DNA of 64,000 nucleotides, taken from assembly GCF_029227915.1 (NCBI RefSeq), contig NC_079879.1, positions 9,858,001-9,922,000 on the forward strand, read 5' to 3'. The DNA comes from Hydractinia symbiolongicarpus (lineage: Eukaryota; Cnidaria; Hydrozoa; Anthoathecata; Hydractiniidae). Under the pieces are notes generated by a model. It had not been told where the DNA came from, ran no database searches, and saw only the letters and a program-made list of their open reading frames with translations. Positions within the stretch are counted from its first letter, which is position 1. Each line of letters begins with the position of its first letter. The position numbers were made by a program, and so were the translations under genes. Shown piece after piece: positions 10,871 through 22,700 of the stretch.

Positions 10871-11822
10871 AAAAAACCATTAGTTAACATCGAATTTGCA
10901 AATGTTAAACAAACGTATTATTGCAGTGCTACAATGTTGATAGCAGGTTGATAGCCGGTTTATTAAAAGGCTTCAAAAATATTTCCCATTTTTTTTAAAT
11001 GCACCATTATTGACCAATGCTTACTTGCAGTCGCTTTTATTTTGTTTTTGTTATTTTAAATTTGCACTTCTTTTGTCAACATATCTCGTCTACAACAGCA
11101 GTTACTCTGCTACCCTTTTTATATGTTTTTTATTTTAATTTTACTTACCTTGATTGATTAGTAGTAGATTTAACAAACTGTACTTTTACATTTCCTTTAT
11201 GCTATTTAGATCAACTCTTTGCTTGCATTATTATTCTTATTCTTATTATTATGTTATGTATATGGAAACAAGGAAACTTGTTGTGCAAATGTGATGAGGT
11301 TTCTTACGGACTTCTGAAAGCGCTATTTATAAGCAAAAATTAATCATGACATGATTATTTTATAAACAGAAAAGGAAAAGATAATTTCTTGGATTATTTT
11401 ATTCTTTGATTTTTGTATAACCGATAACAAAGTACATTCTTTTCAAATTTTATCATTTCAGTACTAATAGGAATTATTGTTAAAAGTTATTTTGTGGCCA
11501 TCAAAAACACCTAATTAGGCATGATGTTTTCAGTTTAATTACATACATAATATGTTTCTGCAAACAGGTAATTTTGTCATTATCTACATCATATTACTCA
11601 TACATAATTTACATATAAAAACCTACAAAAAATTGTCTGATAAAATTATTATTCATTTTGGTTATTTCCTGCCCTGTCATTTGATTAAAGAACACTATCT
11701 GTGCGCTGAACTTTCAGCTATGGAAATACAATAACACTGATTATATGCTACACTTTGATTTGAATGATAACATAGCTGCATTTTTTATTATTTTAATAAT
11801 CTTGCAAATGACTATACCATAG

Positions 11823-13497
11823 CTAGTTAATGATATGCAAATAATGCTCATTTCCACTGGTTTTACGTGGTCTGGTTTTTGGCATTCTGACAGCATATCT
11901 GAGAGCTGTAATATTTTCTTCTTCCCTATCAGCAGTATTTAAACTTGTGCCATCAGCAATTTCTTCTGTAAGACATCTAGAGATATTGTTCACATTTACA
12001 TCTGTACTGCTGCTACCACGTGATGCTGTGGTACAATCTTGGTCATTTACTTCCAGTGATCTGGCTTTATTTTTGAATTGTGACTTCACATGTTCTGCTG
12101 TGCTTACAGCAGGGCTGAAATATTTTCTCGTCTTAAACTGATTCGTATATTGACTCACTTTAGAAGAAGAAACCTAAATATGAAAATTTAAATAAAAAAT
12201 CATATGCTTTATTCGTTTTCTCCCACCTATAGGAAAGTATTCTTTTTTTATTGATAATTTTTGTTGCCTACCTGATTAGTATACTGTTCTTTTAATTGTA
12301 ACTTTTTTTGTGGGGAATTTGCTTCTTTTTGTTCTGACTGCTGTTGCTGTTGTCGTTGTTGTTGTTGTTGTTGTTGATACATTTGTTGCTGTTGTTGTTG
12401 TTGTTGTTGTTGTTGTTGCGGTTGTTGTTGTTGTTGTTGTTGTTGCGGTTGTTGTTGTTGTTGTTGCCTCTGAATGTGAAAGCCATTCTTACGAACATAG
12501 TTGCGATGTCTTTAATATTCATAAATATATTATATATTAAATTTATATTATTATATTTAGAAAATAAGAAAACTTTACACAACCGTAAAAGTACCTGTAA
12601 ATACAGAGTGAAACAGTTGTTATAGCAACAATTACTATTAAAGCAACAACCAATCCAATTAATATTTTACCAGCAAGCAATGCATTGCTGTTGGATTCGT
12701 CAGTGTTTGTTGCTGGTGTTATTATTGTTGATAATGTTGGTTTGTCGGTGATGGTTATAAAAACTACAAATGAAATGGAATGAGAAAAAAATACTGTAGT
12801 AAGATAACAAAGAAAAAATACATTGGTAAGAAACAACAGATTTTAAAGTTTGGTATCTGACTTGCATCCCAGATGTTTTTTTTCGTGCACAGTTCTATTA
12901 TCTGCGAAGTCTTGGCAGCTAATGTACTATTAAATTTATCATCTCTCCAAAAAAAATTTAATTGAATACATTACTAATTTAATCAAATGCTTGTCTGGTG
13001 GAACGGTTGCTTTTTTGGTTGATATCCTGGAGATGTAGTTGGTGCCAGTGTAAATGCCTTCCACCTTGCTTTTACATTGATATAACTGTTATCTTATTGA
13101 TGTAAATTTGCTTAAATCTTTTTTGAATTTTTGAGTAAACCATACAAAGAAGTTGGTTAAAGTAGTATCAAGAAACATGTAACTGTTGTTTGGTTCGTTG
13201 ATTTCACACAAATAAATGTGCTGGAACCTCTCTTACAGAAAAAGAAAATTGTTCCAAGCATAGACAGTAAAATGTAAGATTTACTTACCACTGTGAAAAA
13301 ATTATTGGAATAGTATCATAACGTATGCTACATAAAAGCCTACTGTTAATGACTTTAACCACATTCTAATGTGCTGAAGCCTCTTTTTGCAGAAACAAAG
13401 TTTGTCCAGAAAATGGTTAGTAAAATGAATACTCACCATTGGAAAAGACAATAAAAATCAAGTAAAATTTGATAAAATACATCTTTAAATAATTCAT
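11823..13497 (-). CDS. Single-pass membrane protein with poly-Q linker (paralogue 1), ectodomain exons not identified
   Basis: Four exons are supported on the minus strand. 13497-13437 is a signal peptide (MNYLKMYFIKFYLIFIVFSN, phase 1, donor GTGAGT). 12763-12595 is a Thr/Ser-rich stalk and membrane helix (KILIGLVVALIVIVAITTVS). 12467-12272 is a poly-Gln exon ending QLKEQYTNQ. 12173-11823 is a 116-residue cytoplasmic tail with a stop. The exon phases are identical to those of the gene at 19764-23129, so the two genes are duplicates. The tail has a YFSP motif but lacks the repeated YEVP units. Between 12764 and 13436 I cannot find a ten-cysteine domain; a fragment near 13080-13000 (CKSKVEGIYTG) may be a decayed Ly6 exon. 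So this is either a gene with a different ectodomain or a decaying copy. It lies upstream of, and antisense to, the transposon relic at 14.9 kb. Confidence 0.6.
12343..12467. repeat. TTG/CAA microsatellite forming the poly-Q exon
   Basis: About 125 bp of nearly pure GTT/TTG triplets with a few interruptions (GCGG, TGATACATT, TCG) read on the minus strand as poly-Gln with scattered Pro, Met-Tyr and Arg. The interruptions keep the Gln frame open. The exon can be read as Gln only if the second of two adjacent AG acceptors is used. Triplet tracts of this kind change length readily. Confidence 0.85.
13205..13440 (-). repeat. Local duplication around the signal-peptide exon of paralogue 1
   Basis: The stretch at 13213-13300 (ATGTGCTGGAACCTCTCTTACAG, ending in an ACTTACCACTG donor) resembles 13370-13440 (ATGTGCTGAAGCCTCTTTTTGCAG, ending in ACTCACCATTGG). 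The inner copy would be a second signal-peptide exon, but its frame carries a stop (CAA TAA). This suggests repeated local duplication within the family. Flanking sequence 13498-14934 holds no gene I can support. Confidence 0.4.
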
Positions 13498-14934
13498 GTT
13501 TTTGTTTCGTTTCGTTTTGTTTCTGATGTGATATACTGGCATGCCTTTTTAATAACAAATATTTAGCTTTTATTACCAGTTATGATGTAAAGCACATTTG
13601 GTAAATTATTTTGTCATTAAGTCTAATGGCCTTGAATTTTTCTACCAAGGTTCAGTTTTCTTTTTAAACAATATTTAGTTTTTGTTTACAGCAATATCAT
13701 TAGCCTTAAATTAGCCTTAATATTTTCAGTAGTCCACCAACAGCCTGTTACTACTTTCATTATATGTCCGCCAAATAACAGGGAATATTAGGGAAAGTGG
13801 GTAATTTTCTTAGGCAAATCATGTGGAAGGAATTTTTTATGCTATTGGATGCGAGAGTGACAGTGTGGTAACATTTCTGAGAGAATATTGTCAATATTTA
13901 TGTTTGCTTTTCTTCTAGATTGAGCGTTCCAAGGTTATCCGAGAACACTTTTGGTAAATTATCTTTATTAGGAGTGGGAAAGGTAGGGGAATTGGAGACA
14001 AGTTTTCTGCAGCAGTCCAGAAATTTCGTGCGGTTACCACTGACTTTATAGGAATCACAAAAAAAATCTTTATTAGAATTTCAATAGTTTTCACCAATTC
14101 TATTTTGTGAAAACACAATAGTCAAATGTCTGTATGCTTCTCAACAAGGTATCAACGCCTATGAAAAAAGTTCTATTTCGTGACCAAATGGTTACAGTAG
14201 TTACTGCAGTAGCTTCACCAGAAACTCTTGTAATAGCCAATGACCAATGGACATGTTGGAATACATATCCAGGGTCATTATTGTTGATGTGGTTATAGAA
14301 TACGGAATCAGGAGGGAATGAGAATACTAGGTCTTTGTGCTACTACAGATTTGCTATGACAAGCATATTCTTCAAAATGAAAAAAACTAATTACATACAA
14401 CTCAAAAGGTGTCCAACCGAAGTAGATTACATTCTATTCAAACAAAACAAACTTGAAGTTTATTATTGTTAAAGTCATAGGCCGTGGGGCTATGCAACAA
14501 TATCGTTTAGTTTCGTTGTGCAAGTATGGTGACAGAAATTTTTTTCCAAATGTTCGAAAAACAATGTTCTATATGAGAAAAAATGATGTTACCAATTCTG
14601 TGAACCCGCAGTTTTTTTGAAAAATCCAATTATAATGACAAGTTTTTTCCACGATCTGCCACGTCTTTCTCCGCCCTATTTAGCAGTTTGCTCTGATGTA
14701 AGAACCACCTGCTACAATACGGAATGGCCGAAAATCTTTTATGCCCACTGCAATTTTCAGTTTGTAAAATATCATTTTGAAAAAAATGCTGACCACCCGA
14801 TTGACAAAGTAAACAAATTTGAATAAGCGCGAAAGAGAAATGGAAAGCGAAAGCGTTTGCTTTATTCATTCGGATTGTGTAGTAAATGAAACCTTCGTAC
14901 GTTGTAGTAGTGCAGGATATTAAGTACAATTATA

Positions 14935-17090
14935 GAATTTAAGAAAGAGTGGATCAAATTAAATAACGTAGAGTGTGCAATTGCCCAAACTTCTTACGAT
15001 GTATTTCCTAAGAGTGAAGAAAAGAAACTAGAAAACAAGGAATTCCAGCCTCTGTGTTATCACAGAAAATGTTATCAGTTGTTTACCAACATCATTAAAT
15101 TAAAACGAACGAAAGATAAAAAACAAAAGGAACTTGAAATTTCTAAGGTATGTGATGTTAAAGATTTCAGCTGCAGTGTTAGTTTAATTGTGTATAGCTA
15201 TACTTTATACGTATTTTTTCTGTAATTCGATTTCTTCATAGAATTGTGCAGTTAAAAAACAAAAGATGATATTGTATCTCCTGCAAGAAAAATTTGAAGA
15301 ATTTCCCAGCCTATGAAATTTTCTGAAAGATCGAAGCATGTTCTGGCCTCGGAATGTGTTATTTGTGAAAAGAATATCATTTATAAAACTGAAAAAGTAA
15401 GAACATTTATTTATAGCACATTAATTGAATGGAATAATATTCGAAACAAAGTCGCTCAAATCTCTTTATTCTCTATTTTTAGATTAGTGGCAAGCGAGAC
15501 ACTGACATGCGGTTAGTTGAAGGCTGAGGCCGAATTTAAAAATGACGAACGAATCTTGACAGTTCTGAGAGAGAAATATTGTTTTGCGCTCGAAGTACAA
15601 TATCATAAACCCTGCTATAAGCTTTATGTTAAAAATCAACAAAAGAACTTGACGCAGTACGAGTCTTGCTATAAGGTGTTTTGTGAAACTATGTCAAAAT
15701 GAAGTTGATAGAAGAAAAAAGATTGTCAATATGACTACTCTAGTTAGAAAATTTACATATATATTGCTGCTAGACAGGGTAGCATTACTTCCAATTATAA
15801 AGCTTCTAGACTGCGGTTAAGGTTACAAAAAAGACTTCCCTGAACTCGTCTTTTATCGCCCAAAATTTCGCAGAAATGGCTACATTGTCCATCTAAAAGA
15901 ATATGAGGCAGGAGAAGTGGTAGAATCTGAAAATCAGAAAATAACGGAAAGTGGAGGTACAACATCAGAGAGTTCTTCCAGACACGAAAGTTAGTGGGGT
16001 GATAACCCGACGCGAGGGATTTCGAACAACTATCTCTACCATGCAACATTTTACTTGCACAATGTCATCAAGGCGTCAGAATCGTTCATCGTAAAATGGC
16101 CGCCCACTTCTTCTGATTTTAATAAAAGAGATGTTCGAGAATTTGTTCCTCCAGTACCGTACAATTTCACGGCCTGGCTACTCAATATGAGTGACGAACC
16201 TAATTTTGGGACACGCCTTAACATCAAGAACATGAAAGACGATCGAACCATTTTGTAGCACAAGATCTGATTTTAAGCGTGACAAATGGAAGAACAATTA
16301 CACCTAAATCAACGAACTAACTGGTAGCTCCGAATGTTATATCCTATCTCCTAGTGCGGATGAAATTTTATTCTACTTCGTTGGTTCCTCAGCTTATGTG
16401 TAATCACAAAGAAGTGGATACTAAGTTGGTATTACATACTATCTTTGCATACTGATACACACTCTTGATACAGATGTCGTTATTATGGCTATTGCATCAG
16501 CTAAAGATTTTTATCATTGTTTTTATGTTGAAACTGGCGTTGGCGAACAAAATCGATTCTCGATATCCATAACGAAAACCAAGCCACTGTTCATGGATTT
16601 TTTTTCAACTTTCGGAGATACAGATGTTATTGAAAAAGAGAGCTATAATGAAGCTGCTGTCTTTGTGTGCATCTTATACGGTTCTCAGACAGTATCGTCG
16701 ACAATCAATAGTACAAGGTTGTACCTTTTCACTCGTGAAAAATACAGCAAAGATCTTTTGCCACCAACAGACGATGTCTTGCGCTACCATATTTAAGAGC
16801 TATATACCAAGCTTTTATCTGGAAACGTCGCACTGTTCAGTTCATTCTGTTCAGTTCATTCCGACGTTGAATAACAGCTCGCTTGTAATAAAATGTTTCG
16901 ATCAAAAACTTGCAACACAGGCATTACTATAAACAACAACATGCAAATTCATGCACCAGTAATGCTTGTGGCTACAGAAAAATCAGTCTTGAGTGTTCCC
17001 GTTTATGTACAAGTAGCGAATCATCTGATGACAACTCAGAGAGCGATGAGGACATATATTTTAACGTTTTTAATATATTAGAAGCAGCAT
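14935..17090 (+). pseudogene. Decayed transposon-derived gene with Cys/His-rich modules
   Basis: Coding-like exons with GT/AG borders are 14935-15147 (FKKEWIKLNNVECAIAQTSY, then CYHRKCYQLF), 15242-15396 (HVLASECVICEKNI, donor GTAAGA) and 15483-15702 (KYCFALEVQYHKPCYKLY). Further pieces are about 15790-16260 (VIKASESFIVKWPPTSSDF, NFTAWLLNMSDEPNFG), 16475-16795 (DTDVVIMAIASAKDFYHCF, FVCILYGSQTVSS, LLPPTDDVLRYH) and a Cys/acidic end near 17000-17060 (LECSRLCTSSESSDDNSESD). Many stops and frame changes occur. The order of modules is that of a large uncharacterised protein family common in cnidarian genomes and apparently transposon-derived; I cannot name the superfamily with certainty. Confidence 0.5.
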
Positions 17091-17239
17091 TTTATTTTAT
17101 TTTATCGGGTAGCATTAAGATCTTTGCTATGATCTTCTGTGACTTAACATTCTTACTAATATACTTTCTAACAATCATAAAAGTTTTAGGCAAGAATGTG
17201 ATAACTAATAGCGGCAAAATTTTGTCCATTAACAGCTGA

Positions 17240-19763
17240 AATGTTGCTTTTTCATGTTATCAAGTATCGATACATAACAATATCACACGAGAAAGGAATA
17301 ATCGTATGTTAAATGTAGTTTTTGAAAATATTTTTGCATTTAGTGAGTTAGTTGTACGTACTTTTTAAAAAATAAAAGTTTTGGCGTTGTTCTGATGTTA
17401 TTATTAGTGAAAAACGCGTAAAATCGATAATGCACTATATCACACTATAACACATTTTTAAACCCTTAATAACACGAAAACTGCATGGTATTGAACTTGG
17501 TAACATCAATAATATAAATCAGTACAAACCAAAACTCTGATTTAATCAAAAAAATATTGGTCACCAAATAAGGGCAACGAAATTTATTTAAGAGAGCTTT
17601 TTTTAAACATATGCATGGAAAAGCTTGGCATTATTAATGATGACATCAGCAAGAAAATATGCTAATTTATTCCGTTTGCCTCATACTACAATTGTGGCAA
17701 GCTTTATGTTATAGCTATAACTCTGTCAAAAGTTATGAACAGCGGGCACTTTATTTCCCCCAATATTGTCGAGGCCTAAAAAACCCATACCAAATATGAT
17801 TAATTACTAAGATGGCGTAGAAAGGGTGTGCTTCACAACCTGGGAGTTTGTGGTATTTTTGTGGTGCATGTCAAAAGTAACATAGTGACGAGTGTTTCCT
17901 AAAAATTTCAGCTTCTTAAACTAAAAGTTAAAGATTTAGCATTGCAACATTTATGGCAATAAAACTGGAATAATAGTTGTATTTTAAAAGACAGTGTATA
18001 CTTTAAAAATTTAGCATATACACCGCTTATCGTATTTCTAGTTTCATTATGAGAATTTCAAGATATCTCTTGTGCCAAAAACACAAACACACCTTGTTTT
18101 AAGAGAAGAATTTACTCAATTTTAGCTAAGTTAAAAAACGGATATGGTTACTAACAATATGGACACTGAAGTTGTACAATAACCTATCGCTATTTGTATT
18201 GCATCCGGCATACAGTAGCTGATTATATAACACTAGTTAAAAAAACCATGTGTGAATAATAAAGTGGACTCTCTTGGTCTTTCCATCTCGAAAAAAATCC
18301 TGGTCCCTTGCAACTGTTTCTTTTTTTTTATCTGGAACTGTTTTGTGTCTAAGAGTTTATCTACACAGCAAATAGAACGAAACGTTTAAGAAATGAAAAT
18401 TCGAATGCACTCAAAACATTCGAAATATGAAACTTGGATATAAACATTTATTTGTTTTCAAAAAACTTTAAAAAAACAATGATTTTTTAAACGTTCGAAT
18501 CTGCTACATTGACATTCTTTTTTTAAAATCTAGTAAAGAAACACGCCATACGCTACGCCAATTAAATGTTTTATTTTTTTTCATTTCCCTAAAGCAGAGA
18601 AATTACAAATTACAGACTGATTGCAATGTAATGAACTGCTATTTTTCTTAGAAGTTAACAAAATCAGTCCTTTAATTATAAGTTTGATCACTATCCGTAT
18701 AACTGAAAAATTCTGGTTCATTTAATATATTGATGTATTATTGTTTTTGCTTGACATTTCAGTTTGAAGTTGCTAGCTATAACAGGGTTATTTAATGGAA
18801 AGTCAATATTTACACCCTAAGAAAAGCCAGGAAAAAGATTATACGAATAAATCAAGTTTTGTTGTATATTCATTGTCAACTCGTCATTTCAGTTTTCTAA
18901 AAAAACTTCTCCAGAGTGTTTCAGGCATTATCTATGACTATGTTCATATATTGCGGATAGATGTCGTTCCGAAATGATTTTTGTTGCGGGTAGGTCTCGC
19001 GTTCACACGGTTTGGAAGCTATCCGATATGCGAAACGGGATGATTCCGTTCAGCTATAAATAGCGAAATGATTCCGCTCCTCTGTTTTTCGTAAAACATG
19101 TTCACATGTCATTCCGGAACAAAACGATTCTGAAATGAAACCTATCCTCAATGTGTGAACATAGTCTATGTGATTTTAAAGTATAAAGTACAAATATTCG
19201 ACAACTTTGTCCACAGGAATTTAGAAAAATGCTAATTAGTATGACGAAAAATCCCCGCCCTCTTACTTGTGTCACAGCTTGTTTTTTTTATTTTGACTTG
19301 TTTTTCTCCGCCATTGGGATAACTATATTCTCGTATTTACTTGCTTGGTTGGGCTAATTTGATTAAACTTTTAAACACGTTTTTTGTTTGAAAGTTACAT
19401 AAATTTTTGTCTCAGGACTGCTTTTTTGCTCTTCTTTTTCTTTAACTTATTTACCCACTTCATCCTGAGCTGTTGCTGACAAATGGTTTTATTTTTAAAA
19501 TTGTTTTGGAAGCTTAAGAAACAAAATATTAGTTCCGCAGGATTTGCATGCTATGCTTTTGCTCAAACACATAAAAAATATTTTGATTACGTAAAAAATT
19601 GACAAACGTTCTGTTTATAAAGAAATCAATACAGCCTCTTTAAGATTCTTGTTGAAACATCCGATTAAAGTCTAATCTGAATTTAACACACTAATTTAAC
19701 GCTGCTCCATAAAAATGCAAGTAATAGAATAACAAGTTTTGTTATAAGATTATTTGTGTCTAC
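17240..19763. other. Intergenic stretch without supported genes
   Basis: AT-rich sequence with no open frame worth calling; a 60-codon frame at 18795-18977 has no support. At about 18985-19165 there is a non-coding block with repeated ATTCCG-type motifs (GATTCCGTTCAGC, GATTCCGCTCC, CATTCCGGAAC) and two near-inverted GTTCACA/TGTGAAC ends (GTTCACACGG at about 19012 and TGTGTGAACATAG at about 19153). It may be a short non-autonomous element, but no target duplication was found. Confidence 0.4.
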
Positions 19764-22700
19764 TCATAACACAACTTCATATTCATAATTATCCAAATCA
19801 TTATTTTGCATACTTGCATCTTCTCCCAGTGAAACTTCGTATGCTGTGTTAAGTCCTGCTCGTGTAATGGAGTTTTGCAAACTTGCATTTTTCTCCACTG
19901 GAACCTCGTATGCTGTGTTAAATCCCGCTTCTGTTGAGTAGTCATGCAGACTTGTATCTTGCTCTGGTCTTGCTTGTGTAAGGGAATTCTGCATATCCGA
20001 ATCATCCTCGCGTGGAACTTCATATGTAGTGTTAAGATTTCCTTGTGTAGGGGAATTTTGCGTATCTAAATCTTTCTCTAGTGGAATCTCATTAGCATTA
20101 AGTCTTGCTTCTGTTAAGGAGCTCCTCTGCAAATTTGCATCTTCTTCCAATGGAACTTCATAAGCAGTGCTATGTCCTCCTTGTGTATAAGAGGGTACTA
20201 CATATGGAGCGTCTCGTGTATACTGACGATCCAAAGACTCGTACAAATGATATGATAAATTTTCGTCCTAAAAAAGTTAAGTTTTTATTTTTTTTAAATT
20301 CAAATTTAGCATTCCCTATTTTATAGGAGATTATCTTATTACCTGGACTTGTTGTTGTTGCTGTTGTTGCTGTTGTTGTTGTTGTTGTTTTGGTTTTTGT
20401 TGTTGTTGTTTTTGTTGTTTTGTTCTTTCCCTTTTTAATCTAAGGTTAAAACTACTTTTTATTTTATCATGCAACGCAATACAACACGGTTTCCACAATG
20501 TATACTTTTCTATACTATCAGTTACTATTGTTTAAAATAGATTACTTACTTTTTTCTGTGCATATAAAATAAGTAAATGGTTGAAATTGCAATCAAAATT
20601 ATGATCAAAGTTGACAGACACATAACAATTATTAATGTACTGTTATTATTTGATGAATTTTTATTCACGTCAGCGTTTGTGTTTGAGGGTGGAACTTCAG
20701 TTATCTGTCCTAATTAGATAAGAAAAATGGTTGAAATTGCAATCAAAATTATGATCAAAGTTGACAGACACATAACAATTATTAATGTACTGTTATTATT
20801 TGATGAATTTTTATTCACGTCAGCGTTTGTGTTTGAGGGTGGAACTTCAGTTATCTGTCCTAATTAGATAAAAAAACGTATTATGACAATTAATTTATGC
20901 CGCATTTTAAACGACGTGTTTAGAAATACCTTTGCTAGGGTCATTGCACAAATCAGTTCGACAACATGTAGCCTGAAAAAAAAAACATTTACTTTGGATT
21001 ATAAAAATGCTGTTAAGGTGTAGATATTTGTATGTCATTTCCAGTGGTTCATCTTTCTCTGTTTTTTACTTGCAAACAAAAAACTTACTTTACAGCTTGA
21101 TAGTTCTCCATTTGTCCCATGCGCGTTGCAGATTTCGTTGCAGGTGCCTTTTACCTGTTGACATGCCATGGTTATCTGACGAGTTGTTGTAGTGAACAAC
21201 TTCGCATCTGATACAACTAATGTACATATTCCAACATCACACGTAGTTGCACTTTTTGTTATTGGAATGTTCAAAAAATTTGGCTGTATTGTTTCACCAC
21301 GATAACATTTCAATGTTGCTACTGAAAAGGAAAAATGTATTTGCACTTCTAACGCTACCACCCCTTGTTACCATTTTTTATTGTTGGAGTTTCTGTTGTC
21401 TTTCTTTTTTAACTTAGACATAACTTTAACTTAAATCTCTTTTCTTATTTCTAATGCGTGTACTCACCTGTCTTTATTGATATTAGGCACGGAAAAATAT
21501 ATTTGGAGAGGTCGCGTGGACTAAATCTTTTGTAATAGCATTTATTACAAGCTCGTGAGCTTGTTACAAGCTCGTGAGCTTGTATTAAAACGCAAATGTG
21601 TCCTACAAGAATGAAAATTTTGCCTCTCTGAGCACCGACACGGGAGTAGTCGTGTGTTCGAATCTCATCTTGGTAACTATTTTTACTTTTTTTTTCTTTT
21701 TATTATCTCGCCCGCGAGGACGTGTTTACAGACTGACCTAACGAAAATTGAAATTTCGAGAAATTTTCTATCAATATTATTGCCTATCCGAATAGCAAAA
21801 TATGTCGTGTCTAACTTCAGCTTTTTATACACTTTTTTGGCGAGGTTGTTTGCGTATACCATACGTCTTGTTTACTTTAATTTAATGAATATACAATTGT
21901 TCATGGCGTAACAGTTAATGAAGCCTAATAAGATTTTTAATTTCTCGGTAAGCAGACACGCATCACTCGCATAATTTATGCATAATAATGCATCATTTTA
22001 TGCATTAGTACTAATATTATGCATGAAAAATAACTTCTGGGAATTGTTTACTTGTTGTTTTTTATAATATTTATAACGTTTTCCTATTATTTATTGTTGT
22101 CATATGTTTCTTGTTAAACTTCCTAGTGATTATCTTATACTTCTTAGACAAAACCCTCCATTCTTTCTAAACATAATAAACTTGCGTAAATAAATCTCTA
22201 AAATTCATTTAAAGTCAGTTATAACCCATTAGGACTGTGTGTTTATTAGGCAAAAAATAGGACATTTTTGTCACAGAGATTGTTGTAACAGAAAAAAATA
22301 ACTTTTGAGACAAAAATTCTAGGATTTGATTTCGTGTTATTGTTGTTCTTCTTTATGTTTTGTCTTACCATGCCTCCTCAAAAATAGACTTTTTTAAAAC
22401 TTTCTCCTTAAATCTCCTCATTTTTACTGTTACGTTATATGGCTTGCCAAATATTTTTATTCTCAAAATGCATAGAAATGCTACATGGGTACAGAAAAAA
22501 TTTGTCCTTTACTTGTGACGTTGCCTTTAAAATCTTCTCAATTTCTATTGGATAATATGAAAATCTGCTCAAATCTTTTTAAAATGTTTTTACGAAAAGA
22601 CCGTCATCTTACGAAAATGCCGTCATTTTACGAAAATACCGACATCTTACGAAAATACCGTCATCTTACGAAAATACCGTCATCTTGCGAAAATACCGTC

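Noticed and set aside
12310-12625. Long valine- or leucine-rich and asparagine-rich frames over the TTG microsatellite
   Set aside because: They are alternative readings of a triplet repeat. Only the minus-strand Gln frame joins in phase with flanking exons.
21608-21665. tRNA-like sequence with GTTCGAATC
   Set aside because: A single B-box-like match; no A box or foldable cloverleaf could be found.
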